Below are positions 8,745 to 16,212 of a DNA stretch of 64,000 nt, one piece after another. The stretch comes from Mesorhizobium opportunistum WSM2075 (GTDB lineage: Bacteria > Pseudomonadota > Alphaproteobacteria > Rhizobiales > Rhizobiaceae), in assembly GCF_000176035.2 (NCBI RefSeq), contig NC_015675.1, forward strand, positions 3,228,001 to 3,292,000. The letters are read 5' to 3'. The translations under genes and the position numbers were made by a program. Each line of letters opens with the position of its first letter. Position 1 is the first letter of the stretch. The notes under the pieces are model-generated. The model had not been told where the DNA came from and did no database searches. It saw only the letters and a list, made by a program, of their open reading frames with translations.

Positions 8745-9031
8745 GCAGCGTCCCACGGAGCCTTTGTTGCCATCGTACGCCGCAACCGGTCGTTCGGATG
8801 CGGCGACATGTCGAGACGCGCCAGAAACGCAGCGTAGGCATCCGGCTCGGCAGTAAACACGAGACGGTTGAGCAGCGCGTCCTCGGCGGCGCGTTGCGAC
8901 GCCTCCAGCATGAAGTCCGTGCGGTTCTTGCCAAGCAGTTCCGCTGCCCTGTCGATCAGATTGCGGACCTCTGGCTTGACGCGGATATTGAGCGGAACGC
9001 TCTTCGGCAACGGCTGATGTGAGGCTGGCAT
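8741..9031 (-). CDS. DUF1778 antitoxin (TacA-like, ribbon-helix-helix)
   Basis: A 96-residue antitoxin. The ribbon-helix-helix DNA-binding half is PLNIRVKPEVRNLIDRAAELLGKNRTDF, and the C-terminal tail (AFLARLDMSPHPNDRLRRTM) should wrap the GNAT toxin. The ATG at 9031 has AAGGAG at a good distance; an ATG ten codons earlier is less likely. The gene precedes and overlaps the toxin gene by four bases, the normal order for this class, and the complex should repress its own promoter. Confidence 0.9.
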   Translation of the reverse strand: MPASHQPLPKSVPLNIRVKPEVRNLIDRAAELLGKNRTDFMLEASQRAAEDALLNRLVFTAEPDAYAAFLARLDMSPHPNDRLRRTMATKAPWDAA

Positions 9032-9064
9032 CGATAGCTCCTTCTTGTTCAGATCTAGCATAGC

Positions 9065-9083
9065 GTAACGATGTTGTCATTAC
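9065..9083. promoter_or_regulatory. Candidate autoregulatory operator of the toxin-antitoxin pair
   Basis: GTAACG and CATTAC form an imperfect inverted repeat (5 of 6 pairs) with a seven-base spacer, 33 bp upstream of the antitoxin ATG. Ribbon-helix-helix antitoxins bind short inverted repeats here, so this is the natural site, though no footprint can be inferred. Confidence 0.35.
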
Positions 9084-9129
9084 ACCATGCTGTGCGGGTG
9101 ACCGATGGAGCCCGTGATCCGGGGCGGTC

Positions 9130-9579
9130 CTAGCGCACCACCAGCACCGGGATTGCGGTGTAGGACAGCACTTCCGCCGTCTGGCTGCCGAGAAGCAGCC
9201 GGCCCAGTCCGCGGCGGCCATGCGAGGCCATCACGATAAGGTCGCAGCCCAGCGCCTGCGACAGTTCCAGTATCGCTTCGGCGGGCCTTTTGTCCTCGAC
9301 ATGGACGACCTCGGCGGAGACGCCGGCCGCATCGGCCGATGCCTTGCATTTGTCGAGAACCTGCTTGCCATATTTGCGCAATTCCTCCTGGTAGACGGCC
9401 ATTTCATCGCCCGCTGCATAGCCGGCCATGGCGCCGCCCCAGGCCAGCATAGGGAATTGTTCCGAGACGGTGACGAAGGTGACGCCGGCGCCGAGATCCT
9501 TGGCCAATGTGAGGCCATGGGCAACCCCCTTGTCGGCCAGTTCCGATCCGTCGGTTGCGATGAGCAGATGTTTGTACAT
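9130..9579 (-). CDS. Universal stress protein (UspA domain)
   Basis: A single-domain Usp of 149 residues. It opens with MYKHLLIATDGSELADKGV and ends with the ATP-binding motif GRRGLGRLLLGSQTAEVLSYTAIPVLVV, matching the G-2X-G-9X-G(S/T) pattern of nucleotide-binding Usp proteins. Cytosolic stress-survival factor by family. The frame is open far upstream, but the ATG at 9579 is the canonical family start. No clear operon partner. Confidence 0.92.
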   Translation of the reverse strand: MYKHLLIATDGSELADKGVAHGLTLAKDLGAGVTFVTVSEQFPMLAWGGAMAGYAAGDEMAVYQEELRKYGKQVLDKCKASADAAGVSAEVVHVEDKRPAEAILELSQALGCDLIVMASHGRRGLGRLLLGSQTAEVLSYTAIPVLVVR

Positions 9580-9843
9580 GATGATCTGACCTGTTGTGCG
9601 AGGGCTGGCGCCCTTGGGCGGCGGGAGCCTTGGAGGCTCACCTTGATATAGTTGCGCCACCGGGCAACTCACAGGGCCAGCGCCACGTGGATCAAGGACA
9701 GCCGAGATTGGACCAATCGTCGATCCCGGTGCCGTCTCCCGTTGCCCTGCCAGGCATTTCCCCGCATGCACGCTTTCGCCGTTCCCCGAATTCCCCTTTG
9801 CCACAGCGTCCTCTAAGGTGCCGGCGACATTGAGGGGCATCCC

Positions 9844-10425
9844 ATGAGCAGCGCGTTTCCGCAGATCCATCTGGTCCGGCATGGCGAGACGGCGTGGAGC
9901 CTCTCTGGGCAGCACACCGGCCGCACCGACATGCCGCTGACGCCGGCCGGCGAGGCCGCCGCGCGGGGCGTGGCGGAGCGGCTGAAAGGCCTGTCGTTCT
10001 CGGCGGTGTGGTCGAGCCCGTCGCAGCGCGCCTACAACACCAGCGTGCTTGCCGGCTTTGGCGCTCAGAGCATCAGAAACGACGATTTGCAGGAGTGGGA
10101 TTACGGCGCCTATGAGGGGCGCACCACCAAGGCGATCCTGGCCGAGCGACCGGGCTGGAATGTCTTCCGCGACGGCTGCCCGCAAGGCGAGACGGCGGCC
10201 GATGTCGGCGCCCGCGCCGACAGGATCATCAGACAGCTTCGCGATGCTGGCGGCTCGATCCTGATCTTCTCCAGCGCGCATTTCCTGCGCGTGCTCGCCG
10301 CCCGCTGGCTGGGCCTGCCGCCGGAGGGTGGCGCGCTGCTCGTGCTCGACACGGCCAGCATCAGCGTGCTCGGCTACGAGCATGATCTCAGCGAGCCGGT
10401 TATTCGGAAGTGGAATCAGAGGTAG
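9844..10425 (+). CDS. Histidine phosphatase family protein (phosphoglycerate mutase-like)
   Basis: A cytosolic phosphatase or mutase of 193 residues. The catalytic RHG motif is in IHLVRHGETAW (residues 8-18). A second arginine is in VWSSPSQRAYNT, the acid in LQEWDYGAYEG, and the second catalytic His in FSSAHFLRVLAARWLG around 140. The length matches the single-domain branch-2 family. The start is ATG after GGGGCATCCC. The substrate is not predictable from sequence. Confidence 0.9.
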   Translation: MSSAFPQIHLVRHGETAWSLSGQHTGRTDMPLTPAGEAAARGVAERLKGLSFSAVWSSPSQRAYNTSVLAGFGAQSIRNDDLQEWDYGAYEGRTTKAILAERPGWNVFRDGCPQGETAADVGARADRIIRQLRDAGGSILIFSSAHFLRVLAARWLGLPPEGGALLVLDTASISVLGYEHDLSEPVIRKWNQR

Positions 10426-10467
10426 AGCGGAGAACGATCCCGGCTCGGCGCGGACGCGCCGTCGCTT

Positions 10468-10650
10468 CGTCATCCACGGGCGGAGCAAGGAGCGTAACGA
10501 CGCGGCGCAGACCCGAGGATCCATGCCGCGACTTCAAAGCGTTGCTACGATGAAGAACTCTACTCCGTTGCACTCCAAGGCTAAGGTCGCGGCATGGATC
10601 CTCGGGTCTCCGCGCCGCCGCTTTCGCGGCTGCTCCGCCCGTGGATGACG
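10468..10650. repeat. Large inverted repeat with about 64-bp arms
   Basis: The left arm (10468-10531) begins CGTCATCCACGGGCGGAGC and runs into GACCCGAGGATCCATGCCGCGAC. The right arm (10586-10650) is its reverse complement with a few mismatches and an indel. The arms flank a 54-base centre. It follows the phosphatase gene and is not coding in any credible frame. It looks like a rhizobial extragenic palindrome. Confidence 0.85.
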
Positions 10651-10701
10651 AACGCGCGGAGGCTTCGGCGATTCCCAAACTCTAGCCTATCTCTAACGCT
10701 T

Positions 10702-11103
10702 CTACCTGTCGAACTTCCGGATCGCCTCGGCGGTGACCGGCGTGAAGAAATTCACCAGATTGCCGTCGGGGTCGCGAAACAGCAGCGAGCGGTTGCCCCA
10801 GGGCATGGTGGTCGGCTCCTGCACCATTGCGCCCTTGATGGTGTCCGACAGCCTGGCGAATTCGGCATCGACGTCGCTGACGCGGAATTCGATGATGGCG
10901 GTGTGGTTGTCGGCGGGACGGGCGATGTCGCCGCCGAACAGCATCAAGGTGCGCGTGCTGCCGATCGCCAGCGTGCAGGCCGGCGTCGCCAATTCGGCGA
11001 AGTCTTCCGTGTACACCGTCACCGGCAGGCCGGTGATCTCACCATAGAAGCGTACGAGGCGCTGGACATCGGACGTGATGATGCGGACAGAGACGAAATT
11101 CAT
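10702..11103 (-). CDS. VOC family protein (glyoxalase/bleomycin resistance fold)
   Basis: A 133-residue single VOC module. It begins MNFVSVRIITSDVQRLVRFYGEITGLPV and ends with a second beta-alpha-beta unit containing GNRSLLFRDPDGNLVNFFTP, whose terminal Glu/Asn ligand region is typical. The ATG at 11103 is preceded by AAGGAG; the longer upstream frame has no support. It lies 97 bp downstream of the ECF sigma gene on the same strand and may be part of that operon. Its activity (dioxygenase, glyoxalase or binding) is unknown. Confidence 0.88.
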   Translation of the reverse strand: MNFVSVRIITSDVQRLVRFYGEITGLPVTVYTEDFAELATPACTLAIGSTRTLMLFGGDIARPADNHTAIIEFRVSDVDAEFARLSDTIKGAMVQEPTTMPWGNRSLLFRDPDGNLVNFFTPVTAEAIRKFDR

Positions 11104-11200
11104 GGCTTGGCTCCTTGATCGCTGAAGCCGCGACCGGGCTCCCGAGCGATCTGTAGACCAGGCCTCCTGCCAGCTTTCTGTCAGGAGAAGTTTGCGGTGG

Positions 11201-12253
11201 CTATGCTTCCGGTTCAGGCCAGACCGTCGGCAGGCCGAAGGCGGCGAACAGGTCGGGGCCAAGCGGGCCGACATAGACCGTCAGCGAGGCGATCCCGCCA
11301 TCGGCCGGCTCGATGACATGCAGCGATTGCGCGCGCCATTCCGGCTCCTGATGGCGCCGCGCGTAGATCGCAACCGCGGGCAGACCGTTGGCCCTTGTCG
11401 TCACCGGGAAGTAGCCGGCGAAATTGCCCCACACCGTGTCGAAGAAACCACGGATCGCGGGGCGTCCGTGGTACCAGTCCAGCCATGGCGGCATATGGTA
11501 GGTGGCGTCCTCGCGCAGCAGCGCGATGAAGCCGTCGAGATTGGCGGCCCGCCAGGCGCTGATATAACGTTCGAGCAGCAAGCCCTCTTCGGGGTTGGGC
11601 TGCGATCGCTGCAAGGGACGCCCGGCGGGATAATGCCGCGCCAGCGTCGCGCGCGCTCGCTGCAGGGCGCTGTTGATCGAGGCGGTCGAGCCGCCCAGCA
11701 ACTGCGCGGTCTCGGCCGCCGACCAGCCGAGCACGTCGCACAGCAGAAGCGATGCGCGTTGCCTTGGCGGCAGCAGCTGGATGGCGGCGACAAAGGCGAG
11801 CCGGATGGCTTCGCTTGTCTCGTAGCGCGCCTCCGGGCCGGGCTCGCCGTCCACAAAGTCGGGCAGCTCGACATCGGGGTAGGGCTCCAACCAAGAAAGC
11901 TCGGCGGCTGGCCCGGCAGCGGCGCGGCCTTCGGTCGGCGGCCGGTCGGGCTGCTCGAGAACGCGATGCGCCGTGACCCGCGCCTTGATAGCGTTGAGGC
12001 AGGCGTTGGTCGCGATCGTATAGAGCCAGCCGCGCGGCGAGCCGCGCCCGTCGAATTGAGCGCGGCCGCGCCATGCGTTGAGGAACGTCTCCTGGACGAG
12101 GTCGTCGGCCTCATGCAGCGAGCCCATCATCCGGTAGCAATGCAGCTTCAGCTCGCGGCGGTGGGCCATGGTCAGGCGCTCGAAGACCGGCCGATCGAGG
12201 ATCGGCCGGTCTGTCGGGCCTAACGGCTCAAGCGGACCGGGAGCGTCTGTCAT
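11201..12253 (-). CDS. ECF sigma-70 factor with C-terminal SnoaL-like domain
   Basis: An extracytoplasmic-function sigma factor of 350 residues. Region 2 is HCYRMMGSLHEADDLVQETFLNAWRG (about 38-63), and region 4 is RASLLLCDVLGWSAAETAQLLGGSTASINSALQRARATLA. A C-terminal NTF2/SnoaL-like domain of about 130 residues (LLLERYISAWRAANLDGFIALLREDATYHMPP) replaces a separate anti-sigma factor in this sigma subfamily, and no anti-sigma gene is next to it. It lies between an SDR gene and a VOC gene on the same strand. The signal sensed is unknown. Confidence 0.9.
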   Translation of the reverse strand: MTDAPGPLEPLGPTDRPILDRPVFERLTMAHRRELKLHCYRMMGSLHEADDLVQETFLNAWRGRAQFDGRGSPRGWLYTIATNACLNAIKARVTAHRVLEQPDRPPTEGRAAAGPAAELSWLEPYPDVELPDFVDGEPGPEARYETSEAIRLAFVAAIQLLPPRQRASLLLCDVLGWSAAETAQLLGGSTASINSALQRARATLARHYPAGRPLQRSQPNPEEGLLLERYISAWRAANLDGFIALLREDATYHMPPWLDWYHGRPAIRGFFDTVWGNFAGYFPVTTRANGLPAVAIYARRHQEPEWRAQSLHVIEPADGGIASLTVYVGPLGPDLFAAFGLPTVWPEPEA

Positions 12254-12295
12254 GTCGAGCCTGCCGTGCGGAATTTGCCTGGCATCCTGCGCGCG

Positions 12296-13042
12296 TCATG
12301 CCGCCTCTGCAAGGCCGCTGCCGCTCACCGTGAAGGCAGTGCCTTGCCGCTTGCCGCCGGCGAGCGCGACCACGGCGCGTCCGACATCGGCCGGTGTCTG
12401 CATATCGCTCAGGCTGGCCAGGAAATCCGCCGGGCTGATGCCGAGATAGGCCGAGATGCTGGATATTCCGCGCTCGCCGACGCCGGTGCCGGCCATGATG
12501 CGCATCGGCGCCAGCGCCATGAAGCGCAGGCCAAGACCCAGCCGATCCGCTTCCTTCTGGCTGTGGGCGGCCAGGAACATCTGCATGCACTTGGCGCCGG
12601 AATAGCCGCCCGAGTTCGGCGGGCCGCCGCTGAATGCGGCGCCGCTGGAGATCAGCACGACGCGGCTGCCCGGCTTCAGCCCGCCCCGCAGGGCTGCTCT
12701 GCAGAACAGGAACGATGCCTTGACGTCCGTCTCCCAATTCGCCGAGAAGTCACTCCAGCTCTGGTCCTGGATGGACGCCGACGCAGCGAAGGCACCGGCC
12801 GAGATCACCAGCACGTCCGGCCGCATGGCCGCGAACACCGCGTCGGGCGCGGCGTCCTGCGTGGCGTCGGCGGCAAGCGTCTTCACGCCCGAGGCCTCCC
12901 AGGAGAGTTCCTTCAAGGCGGCCATCCCGCGGGCGACGGCAAGCACGGTTGCTCCCTCGCCGAGAGCAGCTTCCACGATCGAACGGCCAACACCCCTGCT
13001 GCCTCCGACCACGACGACATTTTGACCTTTCAACGATCCCAT
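12296..13042 (-). CDS. SDR family oxidoreductase
   Basis: A 248-residue short-chain dehydrogenase. The cofactor loop is GGSRGVGRS (residues 13-21), the NAG-equivalent ISAGAFA, the catalytic Ser in VVLISSGAAF, and the active-site Tyr/Lys pair in GGYSGAKCMQMF. The ATG has GAGGTGAT upstream. It is 42 bp upstream of the ECF sigma gene on the same strand and so probably first in that operon. The substrate is unknown; the Y-SGAK pattern (Tyr-x-x-x-Lys) is intact, so it should be active. Confidence 0.9.
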   Translation of the reverse strand: MGSLKGQNVVVVGGSRGVGRSIVEAALGEGATVLAVARGMAALKELSWEASGVKTLAADATQDAAPDAVFAAMRPDVLVISAGAFAASASIQDQSWSDFSANWETDVKASFLFCRAALRGGLKPGSRVVLISSGAAFSGGPPNSGGYSGAKCMQMFLAAHSQKEADRLGLGLRFMALAPMRIMAGTGVGERGISSISAYLGISPADFLASLSDMQTPADVGRAVVALAGGKRQGTAFTVSGSGLAEAA

Positions 13043-13168
13043 GGATCACCTCGCTTGTCCGGCCCGGAGAATTCCGGCGCCTATGGGTGAAGACAGCGCA
13101 GGAGGGCGGAAATCATCGGTGGGGACGAAATTTTTTCTGAGAATCCGGTACGCGCCGTCGAGTTCTAT

Positions 13169-13330
13169 GGCGCCCCCCTCTGTCCTGCCGGACATCTCCC
13201 CCACGAGGGGGGAGATTGATATCATCGGGGCCTTCGCTAGTCTTCGACGTTGCAGGAGGAGAGCCGGCGATCGAGCTGCCGATCTCCCCCCAAAGTTGGG
13301 GGAGATGTCCGGCAGGACAGAGGGGGCGCC
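13169..13330. repeat. Full-length palindromic repeat of the CTCTGTCCTGCCGGAC family
   Basis: The left end GGCGCCCCCCTCTGTCCTG and the right end CAGGACAGAGGGGGCGCC are inverted copies. Inner arms GACATCTCCCCCACGAGGGG and CCCCCAAAGTTGGGGGAG form secondary hairpins. Total length is about 160 bp in a 315-bp gap with no gene. Related or reduced copies occur at 22055, 24759 and 62859. Confidence 0.85.
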
Positions 13331-13357
13331 CCAGGACGTTACCTCCGGCCCGTTCGC

Positions 13358-14137
13358 TCACCCACCCAGCAACGCCAACTCCTCCGCCGTCAAATGCCGC
13401 GCGGTGCCCTTGGCGAGGTCGCCTAGGCGCAGGCCGCCGATGGCGATGCGGATGAGGCGCAGAACCTCGATGTCGTGGGCGGCGAGCAGGCGGCGGATGT
13501 GGCGGTTGCGGCCTTCGTCGAGCACGACCTCCAGCCAGGCGGTGCGGCCGCCGCTGCGCAGCAGGTCGATCGAATTGGCGGTCAGGATCTCGCCGTCGAC
13601 AGTGGCGCCGGCTCGCAACGTCTCCAGCATCGCCGCGTCGGGCACCGTGGCGACCTGGACGTGATAGGTCTTGGGCAGATGCGAGGCCGGGTCCATCAGC
13701 CGGTTGGCGAAGCGCGTGTCGTTGGTCATCAACAACAGGCCCTCGCTCGCCTTGTCGAGGCGGCCGACCGGCGAGATGAAGGGCAGGTCGAGCGCTTCCA
13801 GGCAAGCATAGACCGTGTCGCGCTGTTGCGGGTCGTCACGGGTGGTGACCAAGCCGCGCGGCTTGTTGAGCATGACGTAGACCTTACGCTCGGCGATCAC
13901 CTTTTCACCGTCCACGACGATGCTATCGCGATTCAGATCAACGCGCAGAGCCGGATCGCGCACCACCTTGCCGCCGACGCGCACGCGGCCCTCCGTAATC
14001 AGCAGCTCGGCCTGCGTGCGCGAGCACAGGCCGAGTTTTGAAAGCGCACGGTTGAGACTGACGCCCAACGGTTTACCGGTGGGCGGTTTGGGCAGCTTGC
14101 CCGGGCTGGCGGGCTGTGGTGGTCGTCGTGAAGCCAT
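13358..14137 (-). CDS. Pseudouridine synthase, RluB/RsuA family
   Basis: A tRNA/rRNA-uridine isomerase of about 259 residues. The N-terminal S4 RNA-binding domain is SLNRALSKLGLCSRTQAELLITEGRVRVGG. The catalytic core holds PVGRLDKASEGLLLMTND, with the essential Asp in GRLDKAS. RNRHIRRLLAAHDIEVLRLIRIAIGGL closes the domain. Basic, proline-rich N-terminus. The ATG at 14137 is used; a GTG at 14176 is the alternative. Isolated gene; target base (23S or 16S) cannot be fixed. Confidence 0.9.
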   Translation of the reverse strand: MASRRPPQPASPGKLPKPPTGKPLGVSLNRALSKLGLCSRTQAELLITEGRVRVGGKVVRDPALRVDLNRDSIVVDGEKVIAERKVYVMLNKPRGLVTTRDDPQQRDTVYACLEALDLPFISPVGRLDKASEGLLLMTNDTRFANRLMDPASHLPKTYHVQVATVPDAAMLETLRAGATVDGEILTANSIDLLRSGGRTAWLEVVLDEGRNRHIRRLLAAHDIEVLRLIRIAIGGLRLGDLAKGTARHLTAEELALLGG

Positions 14138-14217
14138 GCTGGTGTGGATCGGTCCGTTGTGACGGACAGATGCCACGGGCAGCGGCGGCTTCGCAAGGTG
14201 GCGCGGGTCGAACCGCC

Positions 14218-15099
14218 TCAGGCGGCTGCCTTCTCGCCGGCGATGCCGTTCAGCACCTCGATTGCGTCGGCCGGCAGCTTCAACTCGGCCGCCGCCAGGT
14301 TTTCCCTGAGATGGCCGACCGAGGAGGTGCCGGGGATGAGCAGGATGTTGGGCGCGCGGCGCAGCAGCCAGGCGAGCGCCACTTGCATCGGGGTTGCGCC
14401 GAGTTTCCTGGCGACATTGGCGAGCGTGTCCGACTGCAGCGGCGTGAAGCCGCCGAGCGGGAAGAACGGCACATAGGCGATGCCGACGGCAGCAAGCTCG
14501 TCGATCAGCGCGTCATCCTCGCGATGCGCGATGTTGTACTGGTTCTGCACGCAGACGATGTCGACCATGCTGCGTCCCTGCGCGATCTGGGCCGATGTGA
14601 CGTTGCTCATGCCGATATGGCGTATCAAACCTTGACGCTGCAGTTCGGCGAGTGTGTTCAGCTGTGGCTCGAGCGACCCTTCCGCCGGTCCGTGAATGCC
14701 ATGCATGGAGCGCAGGTTCACGACGTCGAGAATTTCCAGCCCGAGATTACGCAGATTGTCGTGCACGGCCTGCGTCAGCTCCTGCGGTGACGTTGCGGGG
14801 ATCCACGATGCATCGGCGCCGCGCCGGGCACTGACCTTGGTGACGATGGTGAGGTTGGCCGGGTAGGGGTGCAGCGCCTCGCGAATGATCTGGTTGGTGA
14901 CGTGCGGGCCATAGAAATCCGATGTGTCGATATGGTCGACGCCGCTGGCGATCGCCTCGCGCAGCACGGCGAGTGCGGCGTCGCGGTCCTTCGGCGGGCC
15001 GAAGACGCCCGGTCCGGCCAGTTGCATGGCGCCATAGCCGAGGCGCTTCACGGTGCGATCGCCGAGCTTGAAGGTTCCGGCCTTGCTGATGTCGGTCAT
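14218..15099 (-). CDS. Aldo/keto reductase
   Basis: NADPH-dependent carbonyl reductase of 293 residues with a (beta/alpha)8 barrel. Marks are RLGYGAMQLAG at the N-terminus, the catalytic-type Asp/Tyr in VDHIDTSDFYGPHVTNQIIREAL, a Lys in TIVTKVSARRG, VQNQYNIAHRED in the middle and LLIPGTSSVGHLRENLAA for cofactor binding. The ATG at 15099 is followed by MTDISKAGTFKLG. An open frame continuing upstream is a shadow of the divergent LysR gene and was not used. It is divergent from that regulator, 93 bp away. Confidence 0.92.
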   Translation of the reverse strand: MTDISKAGTFKLGDRTVKRLGYGAMQLAGPGVFGPPKDRDAALAVLREAIASGVDHIDTSDFYGPHVTNQIIREALHPYPANLTIVTKVSARRGADASWIPATSPQELTQAVHDNLRNLGLEILDVVNLRSMHGIHGPAEGSLEPQLNTLAELQRQGLIRHIGMSNVTSAQIAQGRSMVDIVCVQNQYNIAHREDDALIDELAAVGIAYVPFFPLGGFTPLQSDTLANVARKLGATPMQVALAWLLRRAPNILLIPGTSSVGHLRENLAAAELKLPADAIEVLNGIAGEKAAA

Positions 15100-15143
15100 G
15101 GTCTCATCTCCTTTGGATCGGCCCAATGTAGACAGAGCGCACC

Positions 15144-15162
15144 TGCACGATAATATGGTGCA
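15144..15162. promoter_or_regulatory. LysR-type operator candidate between aldo/keto reductase and lysR genes
   Basis: TGCAC and GTGCA form a perfect inverted repeat with a nine-base AT-rich spacer, in the 93-bp gap between the two divergent starts. LysR proteins bind interrupted dyads of this size at such positions, so it is the best candidate for shared control. Confidence 0.5.
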
Positions 15163-15192
15163 ATCGGCACAGCCTGTACGGAGAAGCGAACA

Positions 15193-16098
15193 ATGGCGAC
15201 GGATCTGGGAGACCTCCAGGCGTTCATGGCAGTGGCGCGCGCCGGCGGTTTTCGCGAGGCAGCCAGAGTGAGCGGCGTCAGCGCTTCCAGCCTCTCCGAG
15301 ACGGTGCGGCGGCTGGAGACCGGGCTTGGCGTGCGGCTCCTCAACCGCACCACGCGCAGCGTCGCCCCTACCGAGGCCGGCGCGCGCCTGCTGGAGCGGC
15401 TCGGCCCGGCGCTGGGCGAAGTCGAGGCGGCGCTCGACGTGGTCAACGGGTTTCGCGGCCGCCCGGCCGGCACGCTGCGGCTCAACGTGCCGGTCGTCGC
15501 GGCGAAGCTGGTGCTGCCGCGCCTGTTGCCGCCTTTCCTCGCCGCCTATCCCGACATCCGCATGGAAGTGACCGCGGAGGACAGTTTCGTCGACATATTG
15601 GCCAGCGGCTGCGACGCCGGCATCCGTTATGACGAGCGGCTGGAGCAGGACATGATCGCCGTGCCGATCGGCCCGCGCCGGCAGCGCTTCGCCACCGGCG
15701 CCGCTTCGACCTATCTCGATCGGCGCGGCCGGCCCGGCCATCCGCGCGACCTGCTCGCCCACGCCTGCCTGCGCGGCCGCTTCGCCAGCGGCCTGACGCC
15801 GGCCTGGGAGTTCGAACGCGACGGCGAGGTGGTGAGCGTCGAACCGACCGGCCCGCTTTTGGTCAGCACCGGCACAGCAATGGCCCTTGCGCTCGAGGTG
15901 GCGATCGCCGGCGGCGGCATCGTCTCGCTGTTCGAGGACTGGCTGCGCCCCTATTTCGACGATGGCCGGCTGGAGCCTGTGCTGGAGCCCTGGTGGCAGG
16001 AATTTTCCGGCCCGTTCCTCTACTATCCCGGCCGCCGCCTGACGCCGGCGCCGCTGCGGGCGTTCATCGATTTTGTCGGAACGATGCGGTGGGGGTGA
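15193..16098 (+). CDS. LysR family transcriptional regulator
   Basis: A 301-residue regulator. The winged helix is MATDLGDLQAFMAVARAGGF through RLLNRTTRSVAPTEAGARLLERL (about 1-62). The effector domain begins near 90 (AGTLRLNVPVVAAKLVLPRLLPPF), in the style of the AaeR/DmlR clade. It is divergent from the aldo/keto reductase, its most probable target. Codon use and GC match the surroundings. The inducer is unknown. Confidence 0.93.
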   Translation: MATDLGDLQAFMAVARAGGFREAARVSGVSASSLSETVRRLETGLGVRLLNRTTRSVAPTEAGARLLERLGPALGEVEAALDVVNGFRGRPAGTLRLNVPVVAAKLVLPRLLPPFLAAYPDIRMEVTAEDSFVDILASGCDAGIRYDERLEQDMIAVPIGPRRQRFATGAASTYLDRRGRPGHPRDLLAHACLRGRFASGLTPAWEFERDGEVVSVEPTGPLLVSTGTAMALALEVAIAGGGIVSLFEDWLRPYFDDGRLEPVLEPWWQEFSGPFLYYPGRRLTPAPLRAFIDFVGTMRWG

Positions 16099-16212
16099 TC
16101 TGGGGACGATGTCTTGCTCCCTTCGACCAATGCCCACTGTAACACTTTGTTGTCATTGAGGGCCTATCGAAGAGGCGGTACGGCGAAAGCCCGGTGACAG
16201 GAAAGGCGCGCA

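Noticed and set aside
9130..10524. A 464-codon extension of the universal stress protein upstream
   Set aside because: It overlaps the phosphatase gene on the other strand, and Usp proteins begin at MYKHLLIATDGS (9579).
14218..16137. A 639-codon open frame on the minus strand running from the aldo/keto reductase through the LysR gene
   Set aside because: The part beyond 15099 is the complementary shadow of the well-supported LysR gene; AKR homology begins at MTDISKAG.
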